Origin: Malus domestica
Taxonomy: Eukaryota > Streptophyta > Magnoliopsida > Rosales > Rosaceae
Assembly: GCF_042453785.1 (NCBI RefSeq)
Contig: NC_091664.1
Span: 4,452,501-4,516,500 of the forward strand
Direction of reading: 5' to 3'
DNA length: 64,000 bases
Notes under the pieces: model-generated
Told to the model about the DNA's origin: nothing
Databases searched by the model: none
The model's input: only the letters and a program-made list of their open reading frames with translations
Translations under genes and position numbers: made by a program
Shown: positions 45,101 to 57,480 of the stretch, piece after piece
How the letters are laid out: each line of letters begins with the position of its first letter
Position numbering within the stretch: the first letter of the stretch is position 1

Positions 45101-48100
45101 AATGTTATAAAATTTATTAAATAATCTTCAGTTTCCCCACTTATATGTGAAACAAGTAGATTCCTTGGGCGGAAAGGGGTCACCTGTTTTTGTTTATTTG
45201 ACTTATTACACCTCAGGTGCTCAACCAACCTTTTACTTAGATTTAAAATATTTGATCAAAGAAAAAATATTGCAAGATTTTAAGGTACTTGAACACACTT
45301 CTATGTTTGATTGTCAAACGAGTTATTGTTTCATCAGGACTGGAATCTTTAGAGTTTATACCTAATTACACGCCTTTGCTTTAAAGTTATTTCTGTATCA
45401 TCTTATTTACCGTTGTTGGGTGGGCAGGTTGAGGTGGTGAACTCGAAAACAGGGCCATTCATTCCTGACTGCGTTGAAAACCTTGTTTCTGGAAAGGAGA
45501 TCCGTACCATTAACTCGTTTGATCAAAATGGTATAAGTGGTCATGCCCTTGTCACCTGTCAATCTGGTTCTCAAGATCTTCACAAACTACAGGTTGCTAT
45601 AGCTTCAAAAGGAAACATCTTGTCACAAACTGCATTGGGAGTTCTTATGAAAAGGAGGGATGATCTGGTAATATTTTTTTTTTGTTCCGTTTGTAATCAC
45701 TTTATCCTCTTGATCTATTAGGACGAGTTCCTTCTGAATAATCATACACATACGCATATAACTCTGTATGTCAATTAGTCATCCATAGATTGTTGGGAAT
45801 GTGCATGTGAAGATTGTTGAACAAATTATTTCAACGTCCAGTGGACTTTTGTCTTCTCTGATAAAGATTGTTGGCAGTAGCCTCAGCAGAAGTGCAGTAG
45901 TGGTTTGGCTCCACTGAAGTTACTACATTCCAGTCACATCTACCAAATATGAATGAATTTTGTTTGCATGAAATGATTTCTGCACTCCCTCTTTATCTGC
46001 TTTATACTACCCCTCCTGTTTCTAGATACATGATTGAATAAATCAACAGTGAATCAGGGCACAAAAACAAGCGGGAAAGTCCGGGAAGACAGAAGGGGAG
46101 TTTGAAAATTATTTTCCCTTGTTTGAAATTTACATCCTTCGAAGTTCAATGTTGTACATCAGTTCCTCAATAAATTGATTTGGTCAAATATATAAGAGGC
46201 CGACCCCACTTAGTGGGATAAGGCTTCGTTGTTGTTGTTGGTCAAATATATAAGAGACTTGCTTCATGGACCTATCAAATGTTGTCTTGCGTTCCATTGG
46301 TCTTATGTTGTAGCATATTTACTTTACTAGTTATACCTTGATCTAAAGTAAGTCTTTTTTCTATTTCGATTCGTTTGTTTGTCCATGCAGTCTCTTCAGC
46401 AGCGCAATATAGAGGATGAGATTGCTCAGTGTGATAAAAAAATCCAGAGAATTTTATATGGTATTATTCTATTGTAAGTTTTTTAAGGGAATTGTTATTA
46501 GCACTCCAAAAATCCCGTTGTGCACTCCTCACAAGTGTATTTTTATTTCTAAATATAAAAAATTTAGAATGCACAATAAGATTTTTGGAGTAACAGTTCC
46601 AATTTTTAATTATTTTATTTATATGTTTATTCTTTCCCTCACCCTTTCAGCCTGATCATTTCTTTCACTTTCTATTTTGCACACTAAAATGTACTATTTT
46701 GTGTACGAGAAAATCCAATCATTACATCTTAAATTTAATTTAATTTTTTTTAATTTATGCTTGATATAATTTTAATTTGTGATAGTGTACATACCTTTTC
46801 AGCGACATTTGTACATTGATGATGTAAAGAAATACCATAACACAATTAACTTCATCTGTGTATAACTTTCGTTAAAAACAAAATTTTAAAATCATGGCAG
46901 CTCATGGAACAACTGCATATACCCAATATGTTAACTGCCTTGCTCCTCCTACTTATTAAACAGATAACTGAAGCTGATGCCAAAATAGTGAACTTTCAAC
47001 CGGCCTCAAATTATGATATAGACTATAATTTATAGACCCCTTCAAAAAACATATCATCAAATTTAAAGTTGTTGGGACATAGGCCACGCCAATTAAGGAG
47101 ATTGCAAAAACCTTGTCTTCTTATGTATTACATTGTTTATAACCACTTAAAAAGTTTCAAAAGTGTGTTCCTTGTTTGAACTTCAAGCTTAGCACACTTT
47201 GGGCCACATGATGAATCACTATTGTCTTTTCTCATTTGTATATTGATTGGTAAAGACAAGACTTGGAATTGCAAGGGCTGTAGCTTATTCCACCCACATC
47301 TTTAGAGGTAGGGCTCCTTTGCAGCGAGTGTAGCTGATCTATACTTGGGTTTTTGTTTTACTGACTACCATAGGTGGGGAAGATGACTTGGCTCTAAAGG
47401 TAGACTCCATAATAGAAGCTTGTAATGATGTATACGCAAGAGGTGAAAGGAACTGTAGACTGCGTGAAGATCAATGCTCTCCTCAAAATGTGAAGAGGAA
47501 GAGGTTGTCAGAGGCTATTCTCAGCGTGAAAAGTCCATGCCAGGCAAGTTCTGCTGTTGGATTCTACTTTCTTTCACATTGCATATGTCATTCGAGACTC
47601 TGAGGCTTATAGGTTCTTCATTATATGCATTCCATTTTAATCCTATGTAAGACATCCACAGGGTTTTTTTTTTTCGTCCGATAAACAAATTCTGAGTTCT
47701 GACCATAAGGACAAACTGAACAAACAAATTTTGAGGTGTTTTGAACTCATACGAAGTATAAGATGTTTTGCGAGTTATTTGTTGGGTGTTTTCCCATGCA
47801 TGTAGTTATTCATCGATACCTTTTGTGCTTTGTGGAGGGAGAAAGGAAAAACTTTTGCAGGACTTTGGAGTTTTCGAATTTTTTCTGGGTTGTCTGACTC
47901 TGGTTACAAAGCAATAGCAGAATCCTTTTATTGTTCCTAGAATATCTTGAGTGGTTAGTGGTATTTTTTTCTTCTTTTGCGTTGTGCTGGTTCACTGGTG
48001 CGTCCCTTCCTGATGCATTGCTTCCTTGGTTGTTTGGTGTTGGTTTGAAGTTCTGAAGGTTTTCGGTTTAGTTGATGTGGCAAAAATCTGTTTTAGTTTC

Positions 48101-49336
48101 CTGTTTCTGAGAAGTGAAAATACCACACGAGGTTGATTGTAGCTTGTGAAACTCAGCGTTTAAAGAGTTTATTGTCAGTAACTTTCTTCCCACGGGGCAT
48201 GAGAAGGGATGACCTTTTAGATTTTATGGCTTCCTTCATATGTCTGTTACCTTAAGTCCTCTTCAGTGTGAAGCATGTCAGTTAGTCAAACATCATGGTG
48301 TTTCTTTTTTTTGTCTAGTTATTCATACTGATTTTTGGTGTTGATCTAAAGATAAAAGCATGTTGGGTATTTAGTTTTTGTTTATTTTGTTATTGTTCCA
48401 GAATGGCCGAGTATGTAGTCTGTATTTGAACTGTTGTGTTGCTATTATTTTTGCTTTTATGTATTCTTGGAGCATTGGAACTGCTGTGGAATACAACTTA
48501 TAAACCACCAATGAGCTCTGCACTGTCTGCTTTGGCATTTTGTCCTAGTTGATTTCCACTGTAGGGGTATATTGCTCTTCTATGAAATCTTCACTCAGTA
48601 GTATCTTACACATGTTATTTCCTGCACCCTCTTATAAATACCACCTACCTGGCAGGAATTGGATGGTGCATGTTATGACAACAATTGGATATTACCAACT
48701 TATCGTGTATCTCCATCAGACGGTAAGATCATTTTCATTTGAACTGATTTTAAACAGGGTGATTTTCCTATATAAAAACAAAGGATGACTTTTTATGTTT
48801 GCTCACCACTGATCCAGTAGTTGTACCTGCACTTTGTGTTACAAGGAACTTTTGCTTACTATATCATGTGTGATTGAGATTTCCATTTAGATATATTTTA
48901 GCAATGTACTGAAATCCCAAAACATAAAGATTCAAACATTAAAAGTTGGCGGGTCTTCCTTTCTCTTCTCCCGGCTGTTTTTACCTGTGTAAAGCTGTTG
49001 ATTTGACTGGAACTTGCATAAGTTCGAAAAACTGATTATTCTGATTTCTGCAGTACACTTAATTCTGTGTTTTTGAAATTTTCTTGCTGATTTACCTTGT
49101 GTCTAGAAGATCGTCACAAGAATTGTGCATTAGAAGATCGATTGACTGCTATGCAGAGTTAAAAACTGATGTTTTAATTGCGTTTGAAAGGTGGATTCCA
49201 AGCTGACGTTACAGTAAAAGGGATGGAATTCGAGTGTTCAAGTGTGGGTGGCCTGTGTTCGAATCCTCGTGAGGCAAGAGAATCGGCTGCAGCACAAGTA
49301 TTGGCAAAATTGCGAAGTATGGCAGGGCAGGCATAG
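39200..49336 (+). CDS. protein of unknown function with C-terminal dsRNA-binding-like domain, 742 aa, 10 coding exons
   Basis: Coding exons: 39200-39337, 40056-40581, 41815-41965, 42820-42930, 43976-44585, 45428-45667, 46391-46460, 47374-47543, 48656-48722, 49191-49336; 2229 bp with every phase matching. Exon 8 uses a GC donor (CAG|GCAAGT). The N-terminal ~300 residues look folded, with hydrophobic/charged alternation, VHAVVLLYNYYHRKQCP, a CFLLFNS segment and YYHVLPYAGTLLDWYPR. Residues 310-512 are low-complexity, Ser/Asn/Lys-rich, with two internally similar blocks (each CxKTSL..A.N.PQK then ..MVP.QN.Q.CK). The last ~65 residues (WILPTYRVSP, GGFQADVTVKGMEF, ARESAAAQVLAKLRSM) have the strand-strand-helix pattern of a double-stranded RNA-binding motif, but the usual KKxAK lysines are NPREAR. 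I do not recognise the family; RNA binding is an inference from the C-terminus. Confidence 0.85.
46199..46239 (+). mobile_element. 41-bp RTE LINE 3' end with intact 17-bp target duplication
   Basis: The insert gccgaccccacttagtggga...(TTG)n is the extreme 3' end of the RTE LINE (compare 9340-9360 reversed). It is bordered by exact copies of ggtcaaatatataagag at 46182-46198 and 46240-46256. It lies in intron 6 of the dsRBD-like gene. Confidence 0.93.
46487..46602. mobile_element. small MITE, about 115 bp, in intron 7 of the dsRBD-like gene
   Basis: Termini ggaattgttattagcactcc..aaaaatcccgttgtgcac (left) and, reversed, ggaactgttactccaaaaatcttattgtgca (right). Begins 26 bp downstream of the exon 7 donor. 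Confidence 0.7.
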
Positions 49337-49896
49337 AAGTTCTAAGGTTCTTCGTTGACAAGATAGGAACTGCATTGCATTTGCACTCACCATATAACTT
49401 CTAGTAGGTTTTTGTTGTGCTTCAGTGAAGTTTGGATCGGAGCAGTGGATTGTTTAACGTCGTTGTTTGACTATTGAAAATTTGCTTAGCCTCTGAGCTG
49501 TGTCGTGTGGATTGTTTATCGTCGTAGTTTGAATCGGAGCAGTGGATTGATTTGAGGTTTCCTATACCTTCCGATGGAAAATTATGGGAAACCTTAACCA
49601 ACCGGTTGGATTAGCCGATCCTCCATCATATCTTGATGTTACTCGACTTTTGAGTTTATGTCAAACAAGTCTACTGTCTCGTGTCTCGACTTGTTAATTA
49701 TTGGTCGTTGATATCTTTCAATTCATTCGAGCTGACAGCCTCACTGCTTCGATAAACAAGTTCGTGACCATGATCGTTACTCGCATGGTGGCGATTGAAT
49801 CTCGCGTCGAGCATGGACTTCAATAAGACGTAAATATTAATAATTAAACGCGATGAAAGATCTATAACTAAAAATTTTGCAATAAAAAGATTTGCA

Positions 49897-49929
<33 letters not shown>

Positions 49930-50035
49930 GGGGAGGGGGGAGAGTGAGAGAGAGCTCTATCACTCAATAAATTTGCAATGAAAAAAAAATCCCGACTTTA
50001 CATCTGACTAAAGAATTTCCTTTGTTGTTTAGAAG
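49337..50035. other. spacer between two convergent 3' ends
   Basis: It holds the 3'UTR of the dsRBD-like gene on the plus strand and the BRAT1 3'UTR on the minus strand, with a (GA)n tract at about 49897-49922. A local duplication of gtggattgttta..gtcgt..gtttga..atcggagcagtgg occurs at 49435-49550. No further gene is seen. Confidence 0.6.
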
Positions 50036-53000
50036 TCAGAAATTTGCTTCATCCTCTGCGTATTTCAATAAGTACCTCAAAATTGAAGGCTTGGTGCCAT
50101 CCATGTCACCCTTGTGCTTGATGTCAAAAATGGCCTTCATAATTCTTGTGTACAGCCTTTCGAGTTGCGGAATGTCATAGTTTGCAGTCCTTTCAACAAG
50201 AAGCCGCCTGACTGACTCTATTTGGTTTGTGACCTCGACATCCGACATGACGGTGTCTTGGGATCCAATCATATCGGCATGGCCTGAAACTTCTACAGGA
50301 GTCTCAAGCTGATTGCCACCAGCAGAAGAGGACTCTGGGACTTCAGGATTTGAGTCATTCGTCTCCGGTTCCTGAGATGTCTTCAACGGTGTTGAATCTT
50401 GATGCTCTGACTTGTCTTCTGGAGTCGAATCTGATTATGATCAGGAAAGTTCACATCAACAAGTTAAATTGAGAATTACTCGAGCATCCATAGAAGAGAA
50501 AAAATTAGAAAACTGTCTTTCAACTCAAAAAGCTTAGCAAATTACCAAAGTGCTCATACACACATGTCCTGGAACTCCACAAGACAGTAAATTAATGAAC
50601 AGATTTGAGTAATCCTAAACCCTATATATTCTTAACAGTTTGGTACTAATAATAAACAATAGTCCTTGTACACAAGTGCGCGTAATAATAGATGAACAGA
50701 TAAAGAGGGGCAGAACATAAGTTTTTCAGCACTCTTCACCTGTTTTTCATCATTTAGTTCAATCTGTTTTGCCTTCTTTGTTATGAGGACTTTTGGAAAT
50801 AAGAATTTCAAAATTGTAGGGGCAAACGAAGAGCAGTGCTAGGCTCGGTTAAAAAGGTCCAACTCCGGATGCTAAATTTCATATTTAACTATAAAACTCA
50901 TTTGAACAAAAACTATAAAACTCATTTAGACATGAATAAATTTAGTGTTACCTGCATGTGCAGGCTCAACGAAGAGCAGTGCTAGACTCGGTTAAAAAGG
51001 TCCAACTCCAGATGCTAAATTTCATATTGAACTATAAAACTCATTTGAACAAAAACTATAAACTCATTTAGACATGAATAAATTTAGTGTTACCTGCATG
51101 TGCAGGCTCAACATGCTTCTTCGGCCTTTTCTGAGACTCATGGCTCGGATCCAGATTTACATCCACCTGGACATTACGAAGTCGAGCACTTGCCCTGGTG
51201 ACAGTTCCCAGCTGTACAACAGGTTCAGAGGGGAAAGTGGATACCCCTAAATCATCGGGAATATGTTCTGGACCACCTTGAGCTGCAATCTTGTCACAAT
51301 ATGCAAGAAGTGCTGGGTCCATTTGTGACAGCATCCCATGTACCTGAGGGGAAGAATAGTACATCAAAGAAATGCAAACGCAAAAAGCCTCAAAATAAAA
51401 CTGGAAAGAAAATTAAAAAAAACATACTGCATCTCGAAGCTCAAAAGCTCTGCTGACAATCCTAGCACCATTGTAATCATCTCCATTATAAGCCTGAATA
51501 CAAGACAGCAGAATATATCAAACTGAAGCACGATAAAATTTACAACACAAACACAATAATTACAAAAAGTTCGAGCTTCCTTTGCACAACATATGAAATC
51601 AGAACTCAAAAGTGAAAGTACGATGTTACTTCAGAAACACTAAGAAGTTTTAATTCCCAGATGTTCCCAGTATCAGGGTTTGATGCCTCCTATATAAATG
51701 AATGATGAATCACAATGCGACACTATGCATCTTAACATTGACCAGCATAGACCCATTTGACAAACCCAAGGCAAAAGAAATGTCATGCAATGAGACAACA
51801 AAGAAAGAACACACATCAGATAGAAAGCAAGTCATGAAGACCAAAAAGAAAACAAAAATAAATTGACGACCTTGGTCCTTTCAGTCATTGTACAATAAAT
51901 TTACAGACAAAAGCTACAACAAGGAACACATACCTTTGCGTTGGAAACAATAAGATCAACGTCTTGCAGGAATGCAGAACATGTAATGTACTGCCCAGAG
52001 TCCACGCATTGCAGCAGCTTAGCCACATCCATAGGGTTCTGAATAATTGAGCGATAGTTTGGAGCATCCTCATCCGAGACAGGATAATGGAAAGCATTAA
52101 ACCTCTTATCATATAAAAGTCTGCAGCATTTGAACAAAGACCCCTCTTTCCATTAGTATGAAGTGTCAACCAACAATAAGAAAAAGCTGAACTAAACAGA
52201 GGCCTCAAAATTCCAATTCAAGCAAAAAAGATACTCCTTATGGAGCAGGACAGGAAAGAATGTGGAAGTATGACAAAACATTACATGCAACTAATCAGTA
52301 AGAAGATACACCAATCATCTAAAAGGGACAACAGGAGAGAGCAAAGATTATCTAACCGGTTGCAAACATCTCTGAGGCACATCCGCAATCGGCGAAGAGC
52401 ATGCTGCTCAGCTTCTACCTTGGCTTTTAACTCCGAGACCTTCGGACCACTTGCCACTTTTGGGGCCTTGGGAAGTTCTGGAACAGATACTGATTCCTGG
52501 GATTTTTTTGTTATCTCCTCTAACAACACTGATAAAGCAGCTTCGATGAGACGGTCAAAAAACAAATATCTGTCTTCAGTAGATGGTTTGCCCAACTGAT
52601 AGCTGATAATAAAAATAAGTACGATTAAAAATCACAGGCATGAAAAGTACTTTTTAACAAATTATAAAAGATGATTTATGAACTAGCTTCAAAACACAAA
52701 TGTAGTAAGAGAACAAATTCATAAATATTAAGTTTATTATTTGTGTAATAGTGAAATACGTATTACATTCTGTGTAAAAATTTCAAAACAAAAGTTTTTA
52801 GACACCACCAGGCAAGCAATCACAAAATACATGAATATTGAATTGCATGTGCAATCCTTTGATGAGATATTTTTTCTATAGTTGTTTATTAAGAGTGCAA
52901 AGGGAGAGGCTTAGTTGTTAAAGACATGCTGTGTGAGTACTCCATTTTATCTTCATGCCTCTTTCATTAATTTCAAGAAGTTATAACCTTAAAAACAGGT

Positions 53001-56000
53001 TTATGGTGAATCAAGAAATGATAATCTAAGACCTACAATGCAGACTATTATGGTTGAGGAATGAGAATGGCAACTTGGCACACCACAAACCTCAGGCCAT
53101 TCTACGTTTTTCAGTAGGCTTGAATCCACTTTCATGCACTGTTCAGTTGAACTTTGAATGTGATTACACAATCAACCACACGTTTATGAGTTTAGCCTCT
53201 TTCTCCTTAGAACATAATTATCAACACAAAACCTTTACTTCTGTCATCATAACTTTTTTCAGAATAGCGCACAAGAAATAATATAGGAGTAACTTTTATG
53301 TCAAAACCAGCATGTTTCACAGACCCCGAATGGCAGTTCACCATGGTAGTGTATGTGTAGTACCTATGGGTAACTAAAAGATAAACTAAAGACCAGGGTG
53401 GCCAGGGTTCCTGATCTGTGGAGGTCAAGAAATTATCAAACTATTGAAAGCCACTCATTCTTCTTCATGAGGGCACACAAATTAATATACTTCCAAATAC
53501 AAATAATTTCCGACGTGGATATTCAAACTTGTATTTTAAGTCAAACCCAATCACACCTTCTCTTTTTAAAAGTTGATATAATATTTTTTAAGACCTTTTA
53601 ATAGGTTGTTATATTAAGACAGAAAAACTAGGGCAGTATTATAAAACTTCCCTCAATACTTGGTTTTCAATAGAATATATACAGCAAGCATGCATTCAGT
53701 AGATTGGCTTTTAAGTATGTAACAAACAGAAACAAAGAATTTAAATTAACAAATAAAGATTGGCTTTTAAATAAATGATAACATACATAGAACGTTCAGA
53801 AAATATTGAAGAAGCTGTAGTGTCAACTTCAGCAGGTGGCACTGATGATGTTGCAAGAAGTAATATTGGCAAGTCAGATGGAAATTCTTCTAACAACGTC
53901 AGCAAAACTGCTCGGAGCTGCTCATGTGCCTGCACAATGAATCGACCAACCTCAAATAGCATAAAACAGACGACAAAAAGAGCATGGACATCCATTTAAT
54001 TAACATTGATATGAAAATATTAACATGCACTCACTGTTTCCCACCAAATATTGAGCTGAGGCAAATAGAGAATTGATGGAGTTGTTCTCCTTGCCTCACC
54101 AAATATATGTACCAGTGCCTCCTCTGGTGTCTTTGCACTGGGATCAGATAGAAGAGATGGAAGTCCCAAAGAATGAACAGGGAATTTCTCAAGTTCATGT
54201 AAAACAGCAGGCCCAAGATGATCCTGTAAAACTAAAGCAGTAAGTAAATTTAGTTTGTCTTTCCATTCTGAACAATGTGCATATAGAGAGAGGATTCAAG
54301 ATAATTACCAGGCCAGAACCTTCACCACCACATAGCAGAAGCCGAGGCCTGTAGACAAGAGGAATTGCAGAGCCAGAGGACAGCATGGAAAGCTTGGTCA
54401 ACTGTGATGAAACTGCAAGGGGTGGGAAAATATCGGATATATACTTCATGGCTTTTTGGAGATGCATTTGCAGGCATGGTGCTACTACTGAAGACAATGG
54501 CCTGGAGTGCACAACAGCACCTCTGTGAGCAGCTGGAGTAATTGTTGACATGGCTTCAACAAAGTGATACTTCTCAACGTTTACTGAATCAACATCGATA
54601 ACAAACTTATCATCACTTGTGTAAACCTGAGGATATTTTTCTCGGAAAGCACGAATGGCAGCTTCAGTGCAAAGAGCCTTTAAATCAGCACCACAATATC
54701 CAACACAACTAGCTGCAAGTTCCAATTTTAGCTCCCTTGAAGGAGGACTCCTCCATTTCCGAGTATGAATGTCTAAAATTTCAGCACGTGCTTCACAGCC
54801 AGGCAAAGGAAAGTTGAATTCACGGTCAAACCTACCAGGGCGCCGCAGAGCTCCATCAATTGCATCGATCCGGTTGGTTGCTCCAATCAAAACGACTTGG
54901 CCACGGGAATCAAGACCATCCATCAAAGCAAGCAAAGTTGAGACAATAGAATTGTGAATTTGCTCTTGTTTGCTGGACCTTACAGGAGCAAGTCCATCTA
55001 TTTCATCAAAGAATATGATCGAAGGTTGATTTCTTTGTGCTTCCTCAAAAAGTAGTTTTAATTGTCTTTCAGCCTCACCCACCCATTTACTTAGCACATC
55101 TGCACCCTTCCGCATGTAAAAGCTGACCTTCTGGCCAGCCTTTGATGCAGCACAGGCTAACGCTCTGGCAATTAATGTTTTCCCAGTCCCAGGAGGACCA
55201 CATAACAAAACCCCCCTTGGTGGGGTGATATGATAACTTGCAAAGAAATCTGGATATAACAGAGGAAAGAAAACCATCTCCTTCAAAGCATCAATATATT
55301 CAGAAAGCCCACCTATATCATCAAAACTCACACTATCATCAACCTGCAAAGGTTGTATGTCTGCCCCTCCCTTTGAACTTGGCCCAGCAGTTTGAATTCC
55401 AGATGTTAAGGTGGCAAAAGCATCACCCTGATGACCCCAACCTGAAGCAGCAACATTCAATCCCCATGCTGTTGTTCCATGCATGTCTAATCCCCCAAAG
55501 AGCCAAGGTGGTCCAGATCTGCTCCCACCTCGGGCCCAGGGAATTGCTGGTCCTTGGTCTAGCTCGTCGACAAGAAGGGAGTCATCAGAATCATCTGTCC
55601 TTGTCATACGATGGCGCTTATGAACTCGTGATCCACCCTTTCTCACATCCCTACCGACCTTTGTCCCCATTCCTTGACGCAATACTCTACGAGGAGATCT
55701 TGGTCTCAGCTTACGGACATCTGCACGATTTCGAAGATCATATCGTCTTCGTCCATCTTGTTCTTCATCACCCTCCTCATCATCACCGTCTTCATCACCA
55801 TCGCCATCGCCATCACCATCACCATCATCATCACCCTCACCATCACCAACATCCTCACCGTCAGCTTCATTTTGAGCATCATCTGCATCATTGTATTCAA
55901 TGTCATTCCCATTTTCAGTTTCATCTTGATCAATCTTCTCATCTGAAGTACCCGGCTCATCATCAAACTGCAAATGCAATTGTTCTCTTGCGGAATTGAA

Positions 56001-57154
56001 CCGACGAGGGCGCAATCCTTCGCGACGAGGTGTATGCCTAGTCTCCACCATCTTTTTGTGCTTGGGAGATGGCAACTCATCTTTAAACGAACTATTATCA
56101 ACCTTATTCTTGATAGATTTACTCCTGACTTTCTGAAACCAAAAAAGGACACAGGTTCAGTTCAGACAACACATCAGGTTTTACAAGCTTCGCTTCAATC
56201 GAAGCCTGACTAAGAATTAACGTTCTTAAAAACTACATGCATTGGTTGAGTATAAAACCTCACCATTATATCTTCATCCTGCTCACTTCCAGAACTGTCG
56301 TCTGTTATGTAGTCGCCCCGATTCCTTACTGACATCGTTCTCTTTCTTGTGGAGCGCCGGAGGTTGGATGCATCTGCCTGCAAACAAATGCAGAAACACA
56401 AAAGTATATATGTATCAGAGTTTTCAAATGAAAAATGGGAACTGAGTCTGATATTCTATATTTACTACCAATCTTGCACGTCGGGAAATATGAAAATATA
56501 AACCCATAAATCCTCTCCACTCCTCCCCAAAACCCTTAACTTTGAGGAAAGTCACTTAAAACCCAATTTTCCAAACCTTCTCTAAGCTTTCTCCGAATTT
56601 ACGGAATCCACCATACTTTTTCCCCAAATCAAGTAACATTTTTGCAGCTTTCCCGGAAAATCACTAGACCCTAACCCTGCCCAATTAATTAAGCCACATG
56701 CAAAAACAAAAGTAGATAAAATAAGCAAATCAAACATGCAGATTCACAGAACGGTTCCCTCCAACAATAATACCAAATCAAAAATCAATAACCCTAAATC
56801 CATATACCAACGCAAATGCTGCCCAATCAACTTTCAAACTTTGAAGCAAAATCCACGATAAAAGCCGAAAATTGATCGAAATCAGTCAAAACTTACATTG
56901 AGGTTGCTGGAGGGGAGAGGAGTGGTGGATCTTTGGGGACGAGGAGTGCCGCCATGGCGCATTATCTTAGCGATATGGGAAGCGGCGGTTCGGGTCTTGG
57001 TCTTGTTCTTCCGGTTTCTCCGCTTTTGGATGATCTTCCTGGAAGTGCTTGTGGTGTAGTAGTATATGCCCCGCCCGTACGGCGTCGTCCGCCCCTTCAG
57101 CCTTCCGCTCGTCCGCACCGGCTCCGGGGCCGTCCCACCAGATCGCTTATGCAT
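50036..57154 (-). CDS. BRAT1: AAA-ATPase/bromodomain protein (BRAT1, ATAD2-like), 1223 aa, 10 exons
   Basis: Coding exons: 56897-57154, 56264-56377, 54309-56132, 54035-54223, 53787-53929, 52357-52602, 51934-52120, 51428-51493, 51094-51343, 50036-50430; 3672 bp, in phase throughout. It matches Arabidopsis At1g05910 from the first residues (MHKRSGG) to the last (ANF). Seen: basic N-terminus; long Asp/Glu/Gly tract (about 190-250); DELDQGPAIPWARGG block; AAA1 with Walker A GPPGTGKT (436-443), Walker B IIFFDEID (496-503) and GATNR plus RRPGRFDREF; a second, degenerate AAA region (about 680-850); bromodomain (about 915-1020) with the acetyl-lysine-binding Asn990 in AYNGDD; acidic/Ser-rich tail ending in a helical YTRIMKAI segment. 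ATAD2-type proteins act in the nucleus on acetylated chromatin; the Arabidopsis protein is known to prevent transcriptional silencing of methylated loci. Confidence 0.96.
50827..51111. repeat. 143-bp tandem duplication including the exon 9 splice donor of BRAT1
   Basis: The block cgaagagcagtgctag...ctgcatgtgcaggctcaa (50827-50969) is repeated at 50970-51111 with about four differences. The right copy contains the last ~17 coding bases of exon 9 (GAGCCTGCACATGCAG) and its donor gtaacac. The left copy therefore places an identical exon-end/donor sequence 143 bp into intron 9 (donor near 50951). Confidence 0.92.
55790..55860 (-). repeat. BRAT1: coding (GATGGT)-like repeat in BRAT1 exon 3
   Basis: On the plus strand runs of catcaccatcgc/catcaccatcac encode the GDGDGDGDGD part of the acidic tract. 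The antisense strand therefore shows a long His-rich spurious frame. The unit is a hexanucleotide, so length changes would keep the frame. Confidence 0.8.
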
Positions 57155-57480
57155 TTATATAAAAATTAAATTTCAATTTTTATATAAATGCAGAAAATGG
57201 AAAGAACGGGGAAATTTTGGGAAGTAATTGGAGAAGGAAACTGTGAATTTAATTTAATTTAATTAATTAATTTCATTTTTGGTGTCTGAAAGGAAAGGAA
57301 TTTAAGGAGGAAGGTGCGGTGAATTAGTAGTGTCTAGGGTTTTGTATGCACAACAGAGTAGAGAAGGAGAGGGAGGGAGAGGGGGTTTTTTTATTATTTA
57401 CTTCTTTGCACTAATACCCTTGAGATTTTCTATGTTTTCAGAATATTTTGTGAGGTTTTGAAACTTACATTATCATTCTC
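57155..57480 (-). promoter_or_regulatory. BRAT1 upstream region
   Basis: Sequence upstream of the BRAT1 ATG: a ttatataaatgc word lies directly at the start codon, AT-rich repeats aatttaatttaatttaatta at 57246-57265, and a purine-rich (GA/GGGA)n tract at 57358-57385 typical of plant core promoters. Exact start site not determined. Confidence 0.4.

Noticed and set aside
55238-55999. 253-codon plus-strand open frame rich in His/Pro
   Set aside because: It is the exact antisense of BRAT1 exon 3; the His runs are the reverse of the GATGGT repeat coding for Asp/Gly. No independent start, splice or family evidence.
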